Shown here in pieces: positions 33,886-46,430 of a DNA stretch of 64,000 nt. Source of the stretch: Limnephilus marmoratus (lineage: Eukaryota > Arthropoda > Insecta > Trichoptera > Limnephilidae); NCBI GenBank assembly GCA_917880885.1, contig OU862918.1, positions 1,922,001 to 1,986,000 of the forward strand. The letters are read 5' to 3'. Position 1 is the first letter of the stretch. Each line of letters starts with the position of its first letter. A program made the translations under genes and the position numbers. Below the pieces are notes generated by a model. It was not told the origin of the DNA and searched no databases. It saw only the letters and a program-made list of their open reading frames with translations.

Positions 33886-34448
33886 CTTCTCTTCTTCTTC
33901 TTCTTTCGTATGGTGGGGGGTCAGAGGGGGACATCTAGGTCTGCGAGCCAGTCTAGGGCCCCAGAGGGTTGCCCTGTGGACCTCATCAATCCCGAATGAA
34001 TGGAGCGGGCAGTCGTTGACCACATGTTCAGAGGTCTGCACCGCACCGCATTCACACATCGCCGACTCTTTAAGGCCCCATCTATGCACCATGTGTCCAC
34101 AACGGCTATGGGAGCACCTTATCCTATTGATGGCAGTCCAGAGTCTGCTAGGCAATGAGAACCCAGGCTGTCTCTCAATGGGGTCTTAAAAGAGATGGGC
34201 GTTTTTGACGTTGGCCGATTACCTCTCAAGCTTCCACCTATCTTCTGGGGTGAGAAGTGTTCGAAGGAGTCTTTTTTCTTCCGTCCAGAAGGGTTTTCGA
34301 GACTTTAAGCGGCATGCCGAGTGAAAAACGACATCATCGTGCAAAGGTATTGCGCTCGTTTGCAGCGCCTTCTTGTATTCCCTCAGTGTTGCAATCTCTC
34401 GCCTGATGTTTGGCGGGGTTATGGGAAGCCAAGGAAGAGGAGTCGATT
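33886..34448 (-). pseudogene. LINE C-terminal part, downstream of piggyBac insertion
   Basis: Minus strand reads STPLPWLPITPPNIRREIAT, then SRLWTAINRIRCSHSRCGH and CECGAVQTSEHVVNDC, a LINE C-terminal zinc-finger region. Small frameshifts occur near 34190 and 33960. The natural stop is 33921-33923 (ends LDVPL). A GAA microsatellite tail (33886-33907) marks the 3' end. The upstream part continues at 36331 beyond the piggyBac copy. Confidence 0.85.
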
Positions 34449-34452
34449 TTAA

Positions 34453-36326
34453 CTCTTCAATTCCCATGTCAAAGTTAATAAAGATTTTTCTTTTCTCTAT
34501 AAATAAAATAGCTTACATATATATGGTTAAGACCAAAAAATATTAAAAATAAAAATAAATTACCCCCACCCTTATTTATGGGTGTGTCACCTACAGGTGA
34601 CACTGGGCATTGTGCTTGAAGGCTCTGAAGAGGAAACAGCATTTTACTTATTCTTACGGTAGGAATAAAATAACAGTTTTGTAATAATATTTGTTTATAT
34701 AAAGTTTTATAATAATATTTTTTATATTTAAAAAAAAACAGAGCACTTATTTATTGTGAAAGCTGTACCAACACTTTAGATGCAAACCGATATTGCACTT
34801 GGCACACATTTTTCTGGTGCGTTGGTAACAATATCCACATATTCGTTTAGAGCAGTCGATATGCGAGTGATCAACACTTCCTGCACTCCTACCTCGGTAG
34901 GCACTCTTATCTGCAGAAGTATGCCACAATCGGATTTGAGGATCGGAGGCTTTCCACATTTTTGCAAGTATTTGGTTGTGACATTTCGCCGGAAATCGCA
35001 GTAGTTCCAGTTGTTTTCTGACTGTCTTTTGAGCAGCCACGCATTTTGGCAAGCTGCTCTAAACAAAAAGCAAACAGAGGAAACCACCACTATTTTCCGC
35101 GAAGAGCTACCCTCATGGAGTGAACGCTTTCGTCAAAACGGTCTACCCCACCCATGTAGGTACTTATTGTACATTTTGATAATTGCTGGGCAATCTACTT
35201 GAATTTTTTCCCGTTTTTATCCACAAATCTAATTCGTACCACTTTCGAGATAGGATTCAATCCATGGCAGTTAGATGCAATGGTGATAATACTACTTTCA
35301 TGTCATTTAGCTGCAATGATTTTCTTAGAAACTTTATGACACGACACTTTCTTACCTCTTGGCTCTTTTTTCATGTCATTTGAGTGTGGAAAATTGCAGT
35401 TTTCCAGACGGTTTTCCCTAATAGTACCTTTACCCCCAGCATTCAGCTCTCGCAATTATTTAGAGTTAGAAAATACTCCTTCATCACAGTCTCCCTTACC
35501 ACCAGAAATAAAAGTATTGCTGAGACCGTTGTACCAATTTTTATAGTTCTGTCTTTTTTTTTTCTTCGGGGCAGGAACGTCGATTTTATCTCCTTCTTCC
35601 AAGTCATGTATACTATTTTCTCTAGAGATGGAAGGTCTATTTTGGAGTTCTACTAGAGATCGAACATGCGAATGGGAAGATGAAAAATATTACTCCCTTT
35701 TTCATCTCCACTATCTTCGTCCATCACTGCACCATCCACCAGGAGGAAATAAAATAATAACGCCTGGGTCCACCCCCGCCTGCAATTCCTCCACAATCTC
35801 ATCTAACGTCAACCACAAATTCTAAAACACCATCACAATGTCGCGATGAGGCCAAAATGTAAACAACGGTCTAGTTATTTGTTACTTAGAATGAATTTCG
35901 AACAATAGTCATTATACCAATTGAATAGTTACAATGCCCAGTGGCACCTACAGGTGACACGGCATATTTCCAACGTTGTATCAAACATTCTATAAATTAT
36001 TTTTGTCGTAAAATACATTTGTAATTTAGCTTATTTATTCATTTATTGTATGCAATAAGAAAAAAAATAATGCTTACGGCTTAGGAATTTTTATTTCACT
36101 TCATGTCGCAAGAGATCACACAAACTCAGACTGCTCCAATTCCGCGTGAAACACGAGAATGAATTTGATAAATGGCGTGTGGCTAGTGTTGCCAGAAAAA
36201 AATAACGAATAGAGTTACTATTTGCCTTTACTATGATAGTAGTAGAATTTAAAAATAAAATTTCCATGTGGTAGAAAAAAAATACTAAACTTCTGTCACC
36301 TACAGGTGACACTGGGAATTGAAGAG
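34453..36326 (-). mobile_element. piggyBac-family transposon with TTAA ends
   Basis: 1,874 bp between TTAA duplications (34449-34452, 36327-36330). Perfect 14-bp terminal inverted repeats: ctcttcaattccca at 34453-34466 and tgggaattgaagag at 36313-36326. A 20-bp palindrome, gtgtcacctacaggtgacac, occurs at 34584-34603, with variants at 35941-35960 and around 36294-36311. Insertion at TTAA is the piggyBac hallmark. Transposase remnants lie inside on the minus strand. Confidence 0.92.
34747..35840 (-). pseudogene. piggyBac transposase, core deleted
   Basis: The N-terminal part (35840-35450) reads LWLTLDEIVEELQAGVD and SLVELQNRPSIS. It then jumps to the C-terminal third: GTIRENRLENC, MKKEPRGKK, ISKVVRIRFVDKNG, ACQNAWLLK and a Cys-rich end RICGYCYQRTRKMCAKC. 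The DDD catalytic core between is missing, and stops and frameshifts occur near 35830, 35340 and 35110. Non-autonomous; no active transposase possible. Confidence 0.88.
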
Positions 36327-36545
36327 TTAAGGTTCCGTTGATGGTTCGCATTGTGGCATTAAGCTGAACGTCGAACATGAAAGTGTGGGCGCTTCTAGCC
36401 CACACTGGAGCGCAGTATTCAGCTGCTGAGAAAACCAGGGCAATGGATGCCGTTCTGAGCGTGTTGGCGAGCTTCTATGGTACAACTTCTTGGTTTTTTT
36501 CAGTAATTTCCATGACGATGTTTTTTAGATACTTTTCCGATAGTT
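36327..36545 (-). pseudogene. LINE RT-thumb part, upstream of piggyBac insertion
   Basis: Minus strand reads LRTASIALVFSAAEYCAPVW and ARSAHTFMFDVQLNATMRTI. This is the segment directly before the STPLPW part at 34448; the two frames meet exactly across the TTAA. It decays upstream of about 36545. Confidence 0.85.
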
Positions 36546-37140
36546 TTTTTAACCTTCCTACACTCGCGCGTTAGTCTCTTAGACCGACAAATCAATAATT
36601 AGTTGTTTTCTCAAAAATTAACAACAATGGGACTTTAGGGTTTTAAGTAGCTTTTTAATTTGTTGTAGGCATTGTTTAGTGCGGCGCGCAAGTTAACGCG
36701 TGACACTTATTTACTGTTATCGGTCTTGTAAGTAACAATAATTACTATCCAAAAATCTAAATAATGATTTATTCTTATTTTTATAATATTTTATTAATCT
36801 TGAGACTTTATTAATTAGATTTCAGAGATTTTTAAAATTAACACATGAAAAAGTTTATTTTTTTATTAAACTTAGATTACAAAATTTATGTTCTTTTTAA
36901 GAGGCTGAGTTAAAAGTTTGTTTCTACCAAATACCTAAAGTAAAAGTTTTAATACATATGTAATATTAATTCAATTATATCCCCTTCTGTAAAATAAATA
37001 CCGATAATGCATGAAACATATATTATAATTAAAATAATACAGACAAGATAAAATCTCAGTCTGAGACACCAAGCGCGAGTGTACGTGTTATGCCGTTGGG
37101 CGAGAGTGTACGAAGGTTAAGCCATAATTTCACATACTGA
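36546..37140. other. AT-rich DNA, no feature seen
   Basis: No recognised element. Confidence 0.5.
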
Positions 37141-37246
37141 GGGCCAGTTTTGTACAATAATATTTTTGACAATATTCGGTGTCCGCCAAACGAATATTGT
37201 CAAAAATGGCATCAAGCATAACGAGCGGATGGTATAAAACCAGCCC
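37141..37246. mobile_element. Hairpin MITE, about 106 bp
   Basis: Outer inverted ends gggccagttttgtac (37141-37155) and ggtataaaaccagccc (37231-37246) are imperfect. The inner 16-bp stem is perfect (37163-37178 with 37191-37206). Non-coding. Confidence 0.7.
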
Positions 37247-37373
37247 TTAATGTAGTTATTTTTCGTTTCAATTTGTTTGATACTTACTGAGTGGGGGTTT
37301 GTAATAATATATAACTTTACTGCTTAAAATTCAGAGCTTCTTTATCCTAAGGTACTCTTAATATTATTATTTG

Positions 37374-37741
37374 CTAGCTTTTGCCCCCGGCTTCGCTCGC
37401 ATAGTATTAGGGGGGTTCTCATACCGCCTCCTCCACCTTCCGAATCAACACTCCACTCCCCACCCCTCCGCACAATCCACCCTTCTCCCACTCCCCCCAA
37501 CTCCCTCCACCCAACACCCTCCCCCTCACCCCCCCACAATATCCGTTACATTCATTTTTCAAACAGATCGCGTGCCACCTATTGCAATTTTTTTAATACA
37601 AATTCCATAATGCCAGAGCTCTAAGCTGTAGCCTGATGTTATTCTGATGTATGGGCTATATTATTGTAAGGTTTCATTAAAATCCATTCAGTAGTTTTTG
37701 TGTGAAAGGTTAACATACGTACATACATAATATTAGTAGGA
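37374..37741 (-). mobile_element. Helitron-like element, gcttttgccc family
   Basis: Minus-strand 5' end A|TCCTACTAATATTATG at 37741. The 3' end is cgaagccgggggcaaaag then CTAG at 37377-37374; the next base is C rather than T. The middle is pyrimidine-rich (37420-37550). Part of the same family occurs in opposite orientation at 56375-56480. A familiar dispersed repeat of insect genomes; Helitron class inferred from termini. Confidence 0.6.
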
Positions 37742-38871
37742 TTAAATGGTTATTCAGCGCCATTTTTTTTTGTTATTTGAAGGGTCCCCGTCGATGCCGA
37801 TTCTAGGTGCGTTTCAACTTTTTTATGACTGTCCTCATATACTGATCACAATTTGTTAAAAAGCTGAAATGGACATTTAAGGGGGACCTTTTAACTGTTA
37901 AAAAACGCAATGACGTTGAATGGCCATTTGATGACAATGTTAGATTTGAATTTCGGTTAAACAACCCATCCTATACGGATACGATGCGCGCTTTCAAACC
38001 ATCCAGTCACTAAAATAAATATAAGCCTCCGGCAATCCATCGTCCTACAGGGTTGTTATGGAGAAGCAGCCCGCATAGAGAAGCATCAGCACGGTCTTTC
38101 ATCTTCCTTGGAGCACACCACCGTTCTTCAAACCATAAAATTTATATATATAGGAATATTTAATAATGCTTAAACTGTAAAGGAACGATTTGGAGGTTCA
38201 CAGGTGCGACTGCAAACTGCTGCGGTAGACAACAGACATATTACTAATTGTTTTACGCACCAGATTTAAATGTCCGGGTCAAATTTTCCCCCCAGGAAAA
38301 ACTAAACCCTTTCATACACTTCCTCAAATAATCATCTAGTCAATCCACGCTATGCAATTGCACTATATAAGTATAATAAATACAAAATAATACAAGAACA
38401 TCATGTCAACCTACCAGAGATCAAATGGGAAAATAATTCACCGACTCCAGATGTTTTCTTTTCAGAGTGTTCGGCTCCGTGGATCTCCTAATTGGACCTA
38501 TAAATCCTACTGATCCCTCAATATAAATATTTAAAAAATCTTTTGTGATCCTACAATCTGCATGTATTTAAAGTGACTGATTGTTGCATTTTTATATTAA
38601 TATTAACTCTGCGGTCTGCCGCTGCGTTCTGCAGTCGACTGTTGACTTCAGAATCGCACCTTATCTTTTCCTTTCACTTTATGATATATATTATTTAGAC
38701 CAAGATTTGTTTTTTCTTCGATTAATTGAAGAATATGGAAAAAAAATAACAAGGCGTTTTGTCTTGTCTTTAAGTTTAATGTATCAAAAAATAAATGGAT
38801 AATTTGAATAGCACCGTTTGTGTGAAAAATCATCTCAAGATCACTGAACAAAAAATATAGATCCGTCGCTC
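37742..38871. other. No feature recognised
   Basis: Mixed sequence; no coding region, tandem repeat or known terminus seen. Confidence 0.45.
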
Positions 38872-39287
38872 TGAGAACCATTTATTGGATACCCCACACC
38901 ACCCCTGCCAAAGGTCACCCCAAGTGGCTCTCTACTACTTACTCACTACGTTTGGTCACTTAGCTGAAGTTCCCTGGTTTCATGGGTGAGATTTGTCTAC
39001 TGCGTGGCTGGCCGAATTCGGAGAGACCTTACATAGACCTCTCCAGCCGGACTCTCTCGACACATCGCCTTGCACCGCGTTGAAAGGGAGGGTTTCATAT
39101 GTCCGTCACTCCTGGACAGATTAACCCCAGATTCCTACCCACTTCTCATACCTTTTTCCTTCCCAGAACTTCCTCTTCTTTCGCTCCCTAAAAGATCCTC
39201 CACAAAGCATTCCCAACGAAGACATTTGACATTAACTGAGGGAATTTTTTTCCTAGGGGCCTTTTGTGTGGAACCAATGTAAAAATA
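38872..39287 (+). mobile_element. X repeat, long form, 5'-truncated
   Basis: Starts near gagaaccatttattggata, keeps the central segment (ctccagccggactctctcga) and ends ggaaccaatgtaaaa. Followed within about 50 bp by a LINE 3' end. Confidence 0.8.
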
Positions 39288-39339
39288 ATAATGTAAAAGT
39301 AGTACATATAAATTAATCATCAAAATATTATTATTATTA

Positions 39340-39465
39340 TGTAAGAATGTATAAAATTATGAATGTTAATAAAAGCAAGGAGTTTGTGCCGAGACAGAGT
39401 TGTACAGAGGTCAATCATCTCTGTTTACCCCTGCGGGGAAACGGCGTGATGGTTATTTAGTTATA
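39340..39465 (+). mobile_element. LINE 3' end, RWFGHIERM family (copy 2)
   Basis: Non-coding terminal block with gtgccgagacagag and tacccctgcggggaaacggc, matching 54430-54527. Only the last ~125 bp remain. Confidence 0.75.
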
Positions 39466-40200
39466 CTTAATGAAGAATTTATGATTATATTCCTGGCTTT
39501 ACCGTAAACACATATTTTAATCAATTTGTTATGAATGATTATCTTCAACCGCGAAGAGAATTAATTCCGTTATAATGTAAATCACAATCTCTTCCCATTT
39601 CCCGTGAGGAAGTACCTGCTAATAATAATTATCTGTCATTGAAACATGAAAATTTCCCGAATACTTATTAGGTATATTATTCTATACGAAATGGAAACAA
39701 TGACGACATGTGTGAAAATAAACCTCCTCGCTTTTAATGAGTGTCTTGAAATTATAGGGTCTGAGTAATTAATTTTCCTTCTTATTAAATGACATTGTTT
39801 CCCACTCTCGTACTAAAAGCCTTCTCGGAATATAATTAGGCATGAAAACATTGAGATAATTTGATTTTGATGTTCGCATATTAAACCAGTATTAAGTCTT
39901 GAGGTGGAAATGTAAGGGTAAGTACTTCATATTACATTACGTGTAGGCTCGGGAAAGACTTCGCGAGGTCGTGATATTAAAAGCTAAGACTGAACGTCTG
40001 AAAGGTTAGAAATAGTTGATTATTGGTTAGTAATATGTAGGTGAATGAATGAGGAGCTGTTGGAGTGCAACGCTGAAAGTTCCGCGTACGAGGATTCCAC
40101 CGTAGCGGCCCAAAGACAAAGAAAATAATTGTTTTAAATCTTATTTAAAATCTCTCAAGTTGCTGGTCGGCAGACCAATGTAATCTTCAATTGAATTTTT
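39466..40200. other. No feature seen
   Basis: AT-rich with one GC-richer patch near 40060-40130. Confidence 0.5.
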
Positions 40201-40531
40201 GAAGTAAAACTTCTTTACGCACGCTTGACTTGGGGAGTAAGCTGGTGAATGCGTGTCGAGAGCGTTATGAAAAGTGTGATCGGACAGGGCGAACGGTCGG
40301 GCGACGGGAAGTTGAGAGGGAGGTATACATAAGTTAGTGAAGTTTTACTTCTGTCGTGTGACACACTCGTTTTTTTATTGAAATAAAACTTCTTTACTCC
40401 GGCTTGACTTGGAGAGTAAGCTGGTGAATGCGTGATGAGAGCGTTATGAAAAGAGTGATCGGGCGAGGCAAACGGTCGGGTGAGGCGAACGGAAGTTGAG
40501 AGGGAGGTGTAAGTTAGTGAAGTTTTACTTC
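40201..40531. mobile_element. Tandem dimer of a 151-bp TIR element (MITE-like)
   Basis: Two units, 40201-40351 and 40380-40531, share cttgactt, gagtaagctggtgaatgcgt and gagagggagg. Each begins ga(a)taaaacttc and ends gaagttttacttc, giving inverted termini. Unit period 179-180 bp. No coding sequence. Confidence 0.75.
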
Positions 40532-42956
40532 AGTTGTGTGGTCTAAAGCAGACTTGTTTTTTTTTTAAATTTTTTTAGTTTTAGTTTATTACGGAAAAAA
40601 TAGTTATACATATTTCATGGTAATTGCATATTACATGGTTGCACGAAACAGCGAAGTTTCCGCATAGTATACCCAGAAAAACATAATTGATTAGATTAAA
40701 CATAAAGAAGTAGAAAAAAGAAAAACATTAAAAACACAGATGAAAGTTTTTTATTTTATTTTTTATTTAATTATTTTAATATTACATTTGATTATAATCA
40801 TGACGTATTGCACATCTCACTAGGTGTAAAACGCCTGCGTTGAGATGGAAATTTACAGAGTGGTTGTTATCTGGGTTTTCGTTTTCATATTATTATGAAA
40901 ATTACAGTCAAAAAAATAAAATCAGTTTTTTTATTACATTATGCAATTCATATGAATGTAGAAGATTAAGACAAAATAATTTTGAAGCAATTAAATTTCA
41001 ATTTGACAAAAAGGCACATTGATAAATGATAATAAAAAAGGCAACTGAAACTTATTTAATTGTAAATATAAGCAGTACATAGTATACATATATACACACT
41101 GTAGGCATAAAAAATGTAAATACATATGTTATGAAAAAATACTCCTGATAGATATGTTTATTGGAGGCAATCAATAATTACTTTTAAATTAATTATTTAT
41201 TAATTTATTTTATTAATTTATTAATTTTATTTATTTTGGTTTGCGTGTTTTTAATGTTAGTAGGTAGATATTTGAAATTGAAATTGAAATTGTAGCATTA
41301 TATTTAAAACTTCTTTGCCCATAAGAGGTTTGACAAACTGGGATGTTAAAAGATTTTACATGTTACTCTCTTAAGACTTTAGTGCTAATTCGTTCTTCAA
41401 ACATATGTATATTTTTAAATTGATGATATAGTATATTTACATACCATAATGTTAACTATAAAATAAACCTGATAAAAAAGATAAACAGCATAATGAGTAT
41501 GTGAAAATAACAAACATCAGGGAAATTGTTTTAATTTTTTTATTATGTATATTTAGTAAATTGACCTGAGGACGAATGGCGATCAGCATCTGAAAAGATA
41601 TTATGGTATTGTGTGCACGTCCTTCTGAGAAAAGAATGTTGTGTGTAATTTGTTTTTGAGTATGGGATGTGGAATAGGGATGATCTAGATTACAGTTATT
41701 TATTGGTATTATTAATGTAATCGATGACGTTAAACTTATCAATTTTTGAATACTTTAAATCCGGCTGACTGGCAAAAGTACCAGGTTCGACGGTCGGCGG
41801 ATCTCTTTTTTTATAATCCACTATCTACCCCTATCGTAAGAAATCATTTTCCTTTGTTTATTACTATTTCTACAACTCACCGGCTCACCGGCAGACGAAG
41901 CTTTTTTAAGGCTTCTGAACGTCCTTTCATGCTACGTACATCTGTTTATATGATTATGACGAAGTTTTTCTTGCTTCGGGATCCAAGTCTGATTTTAAAA
42001 GACTTAAACAGCTGATATTAACGCGCTACCAACCGACGATTTTTAAATTTCACGAAATTTCAACCTCTGACTCCAATTACACAAAAACGAAAAAGCTCCA
42101 ATCAGAACACGATATAAATACTTAATACAAAATGGACTCCAAATTTAGGGACATCGGTTTTAAACTTATACTACCATTTTCCGGACACCGTGAATATGAA
42201 TTTCCATGAACACAATGCTTTGGTTCCGGGAAGTGAGACCCTTATTTGCGGTGTAACATAAAAAATGATAATATACATATACTCCGCAGTTTAACAAGGT
42301 AAACAAAACAATGTACTTGTATCAGGAGCGCATAAAGTAAAGAGGTATTCTAATCCGCGATGTAATATGCTTACCGTTTCACATGCCGACAGATCGATCA
42401 ACCCGTCACTCTCCCCGCAACATAATGTATTGTCCTGGCTCCTTTAGCAGTGTAACTTGTCTGGTTTGTAGATAGGTACAATGCGGATCAGTCATTAGTG
42501 TTGTTACCCACACACGTCGTTTCCTGACTTCCTGTTACAGAAATGGCTACCTCACCGCGTCCTGTACTAGACAGTGTAGACAGCCTCGTCAATAACATAT
42601 TGATGGCGTATTATATGGGTAAAGTGAAACTTCGTGGTTTTCCCGTTTAATATTATTATTATGGCTGAGTCGTTAAAGTCTAGAGCATATTGATGAGTGA
42701 TGGAATCTGTCATTTGATTTGAGATCTTGGCTCTAATCGTCAATATTTAGATTCGTAACTAAGAAAATTGCCTAAAAGGTTGGATTCTTATAAATATCTT
42801 GACAGAAAAACTTAGATCCAATTTTATGATAACTCCATACTCAAAAAAATGTTTTATTGTTTTATTTTTATTTAACGAAGTCCAAAATAATAAATTACAA
42901 TAATCGGGGGATGACGAAGATTTTGAAATGCAATATTTTGTATAAGTGTTTTACAG
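40532..42956. other. AT-rich DNA, no gene seen
   Basis: Contains an A/T tract region (40556-40580) and a short gaaatt microsatellite (about 41274-41292). Open frames at 41452-41742 and 41746-42015 show no motif. Confidence 0.45.
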
Positions 42957-43220
42957 TTTTTTCATTGGCTCCACATAGGAGGCCCTGAGAAGAATAATTT
43001 CCCTCCGGACCTACGTGACCTTAGGCGATGCAGCGTGGAGGGTGTTTTTAAGTAAAGGAAGGAGAGGAAGTTCAAGGTAGGAAAAAGGTATGAGAGGTTG
43101 TAGGAATCTGAGGGTCAGTGGGTCCAGGATTGTCGGACGTATGAACCCATTCCAGAGCGGTGGTACCCATACCCCGCTTCCAAATTGACGGGAGTCAAGT
43201 CTGGAGCTAATGTTAAAAAA
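42957..43220 (-). mobile_element. X repeat (minus), internally deleted
   Basis: The plus strand shows the reverse of the X end (ggctccacataggaggccct) through ggtacccataccccgcttcc. At 43204-43220 a plus-oriented ggagctaatgttaaaaaa remnant follows, as if a second copy lay tail to head. Confidence 0.7.
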
Positions 43221-43259
43221 TTAATAAAAATCCAGGAAAAAAACTTTATACTCACCTAC

Positions 43260-44471
43260 TGTACTAGACGTTTGTACATAAACTAAATTTAATAGGGAGC
43301 TGGCCACAATGACACGCCAATGGAGTTTGGTACACCAGTGGATTTTGGAACGCCACTGGTTTTTTAAATGAATTTACTACTTTGACAAAAAATGCTTCTA
43401 GGTAAAATGGCAAAACTGATTTTATACTGGATTAAAATAAATATTTTTCACTTTGGAGACTGTGGGAGACTGGGGTTTTTAGGTTACTGGGATACTGGGA
43501 GAGGTAAACTGAATCTAAGACTGATTAAAACACTTGAAAAGAGGTTTGAACTTGGAGACTGTTGGTATCTGAGTACTGTTTCTGCTTGGCTGATAGTTTT
43601 GAACTGACTTCCTACCGGTTTGACTTCTATTTTTATAGGGCAAACTCAGGTCGGACTTTTGGGGGACAGAATCTCCTTAATTTTTCTAAGGTACTTGTTT
43701 TAGGTAATTTCCCTGGTCGCTACGATTGGAAGTCAGCTGTGTTAAAATTGTGTGTGATAGTTTTTGCCAATATTTTGCCAACTCAGGATACCAAAGCCTC
43801 ACATCATTTTTATTGTGTTTACAAGAAAAGGTACAAGTATACATATGTGATATAAGGTACAATTTTAAACAGTAAATATTTTTCTTAAAGTGCAACAATC
43901 ACTGATAGTTTTTGGGTTGTTTTTGTAGCATATACTCATTTTTAGGTGACGGTGTTTTTTCTTGATCCAAATTATTCCCAATTTCTCGAAATTGAGCTCC
44001 AAATTTTTCGGAATATGAATTCGCTGTCGTAAATAATTACGATTCAGATTTTTCCTTTGTTCAGAGTTGACCAATAGTGGCTCGGCTGGTCGCATGGTGG
44101 GGGTGACGTAAATAGGCAACCATTTCCTTGGCGTTGATCATTGCTGTTTGGAGTCCCTTGTGGAAGCATTAGGTAGTTATTCATATGTGTTTTCCAGTCC
44201 AATGAGGCTGCTGCATGTATTCATTATCAATTTCATTTATGTTTTCCATTGATTCGTTAGTTAAAGGACATAATAGCGTTGTCGACAAATCATTTGGAAG
44301 GGCCACCACATGCACATTATTCCGCTAGCCAATAGCAGCTCTCAGATTGTCGTGCTAGTGGCGGCACGGTACTCTGTGAGAGCGTAAATTCCACTCTTGA
44401 CTTTCCAGGGTTGTCATACGCTTTCGCGCACTCGTTCGATGCACACGTATTCCTATGACACGTTCGATATA
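43260..44471 (-). repeat. BEL/Pao 2 3' LTR
   Basis: 1,212 bp, starting tgtactagacg and ending ttcgatata as printed. Nearly identical to the other LTR apart from small indels and its insertions. Frames inside are chance. Confidence 0.92.
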
Positions 44472-44809
44472 CTCCCCTCAGTGCAGTCTCGACTGTGCTC
44501 AGCTACTTCGTCGGGCGTGTCCTTTTCCGATGTCTGAGTTTTGAATCGGGTGCCTTCACAGGGGTCGTAATTTTGTCAGGTGTTGGTGGAGCTGGTAGGA
44601 TGGTGGCGATTTTGACTGCCGGTCGTACGTATATCCCAATGTTGGTTTGAAAATCCGGGCAGTTCAGACTTGGCTATCAGCTGCTGGTGAGTTTGTCCGA
44701 TGAGAGCGACGGGCTTCCCCCGTCTGAGGAGATATTGGAGAGTTCCATTGTTTTGACAGTGCTGCAGGGCCTCCACTTTTCTGTCAGTAGCATTGCTTGC
44801 TTGCTCGCC
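44472..44809 (-). other. BEL/Pao 2 internal 3' part, unrecognised
   Basis: Moderately GC-rich DNA next to the 3' LTR, where the integrase end would be expected. No integrase motif seen. Confidence 0.5.
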
Positions 44810-45188
44810 TTGACTGTGGTGATTAGGAGCACTAATGTGCTGGCAGGGGTGCTGCTGGGGCAGGACTGGCTCGTATTGGCTGCACTGATGAGGAACACCA
44901 CTGTTCTGGCAGAGGCACTGATGTGGCAGAGCTGGTGCGCTTGGCTGAGCTCCTGAGGAGTATCACTGTTCTGGCAGTGGTACTGTTGGAGCAGAGCTTG
45001 CTGGCCTTGGCTGCACCGATGAGGAGCACCACTTTTTGGCAGTGGCATTGCTGTGGGAGCAGGCTCGCCTTGGCTGCACCGTTGAGAGTCACAACAGTTA
45101 TCGTATTGGCACTGCTGAGACAGGGCTTGCAAGGTCGGGCTGGAATGAGAATACGGAATTAGATTTAAATTTAGGGTTGCTGGCCTGC
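44810..45188. repeat. Degenerate units of the 65-bp minisatellite
   Basis: Diverged relatives of the main array, with aggagcaccact, ttctggcagtgg and ttggctgcac recurring at irregular spacing. Confidence 0.7.
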
Positions 45189-45420
45189 GGTTGAGTTGCG
45201 TATCTCGTCGCAAACTCGTTGGGAGGCGGGCCAGCTGGTGTCAGGAGATGAGTTGCGTATCTCGTCGCAACTCGTTGGGAGGCGGGCCAGCTGGTGTCTG
45301 TTATTGAGTTGCGTATCTCGTCGTAAACTCGTCAGTCGGTCCAGCTGGTGCCAGTGGTTGAGTTGCGTATCTCATCGCAACTCGTTGGGAGGGGGGCCAC
45401 CTGGTGCCGGCACTTGAGTT
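45189..45420. repeat. gag-derived tandem repeat, four copies
   Basis: gagttgcgtatctcgtcgca recurs four times, spaced about 55-60 bp. On the minus strand it corresponds to the NEFATRYATQ repeat of gag (48985-49260). A fifth copy lies at 46431-46486, so the minisatellite is bounded by gag-like repeat on both sides. Confidence 0.75.
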
Positions 45421-45429
45421 GGGGCACTG

Positions 45430-46430
45430 CTAGTGCACTGCTGGAGCAGGGCTGACTCGCCTTGGCTGCACCGCTGAGGAACACCACAGTTCTGGCCGTG
45501 GCACTTTTGGGGCAATGCTTGCTGACCTTTACTGCACCGCTGAGGATCACCACAGTTCTGGTAGTGGCACTGCTGTGCATGGCTTGCTGACCTTGGCTAC
45601 CGCTGAGGATCACCACAGTTCTGGCAGTGGTAGTGCTGGGCAGGGCTTGCTGACCTTGGCTGCACTGCTGAGGATCACCACAGTTCTGGCAGTGGTACTG
45701 CTGGGCAGGGCTTGCTGACCTTGGCTGCACCGCTGAGGATCAACACAGTTCTGGCAGTGGCACTGCTGGGCAGGGCTTGCTGACCTTGGCTGCACCGCTG
45801 AGGATCAACACAGTTCTGACAGTGGCACTGCTGGGCTTGCTGACCTTGGCTTCACCGCTGAGGATCACCATAGTTCTGTCAGTGGCACTGCTGGGCAGGG
45901 CTTGCTGACCTTGGCTGTACCGCTGAGGATCACCACAGTTCTGGCAGTGGCACTGCTGGGCAGGGCTTGCTGACCTTGGCTGCACCGCTGAGGATCACCA
46001 CAATTCTGGTAGTGGCACTGCTGTGCAGGGCTCGCTGACCTTAGCTGCACCGTTGAGGATCACAACAGTTCTGGCAGTGGCACTGCTGGGCAGGTCTTGC
46101 TGACCTTGGCTGCACCGCTGAGGATCAACACAGTTCTGGCAGTGGCACTGCTGGGCAGGGCTTGCTGACCTTGGCTGCACCGCTGAGGATCACCACAGTT
46201 CTGGCAGTGGCACTGCTGGGCAGGGCTTGCTGACCTTGGCTTCACCGCTGAGGATCACCACAGTTCTGGCAGTGGCACTGCTGGGCAGGGCTTGCTGACC
46301 TTGGCTGCACCGCTGAGGATCACCACAGTTCTGGCAGTGGCACTGCTGGGCAGGGCTTGCTGACCTTGGCTGCACCGCTGAGGATCACCACAGTTCTGGC
46401 AGTGGCACTGCTGGCTGATTTGCCTCGGTT
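45430..46430. repeat. 65-bp minisatellite, about 15 units
   Basis: Unit contains accttggctgcaccgctgag, gatcaccacagttctggcag and tggcactgctgggc. The ttctgg block recurs at about 45490, 45555, 45618, 45684, 45749 and then mostly every 65 bp to about 46395. As 65 is not divisible by three, each unit shifts frame; apparent 61-codon minus-strand frames are products of this. It stands where RT and integrase should be. Confidence 0.95.

Noticed and set aside
41452..42015. Two frames of about 90 codons on opposite strands
   Set aside because: No recognisable motif or conserved neighbour; consistent with chance in AT-rich DNA.
45740..46375. Repetitive 61-codon proteins on the minus strand
   Set aside because: They are frame-rotation products of a 65-bp period and recur mechanically every few units.
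45430..46430. CRISPR-like array of 65-bp units
   Set aside because: Units are contiguous with no spacers, lie inside an LTR element, and the DNA is eukaryotic.
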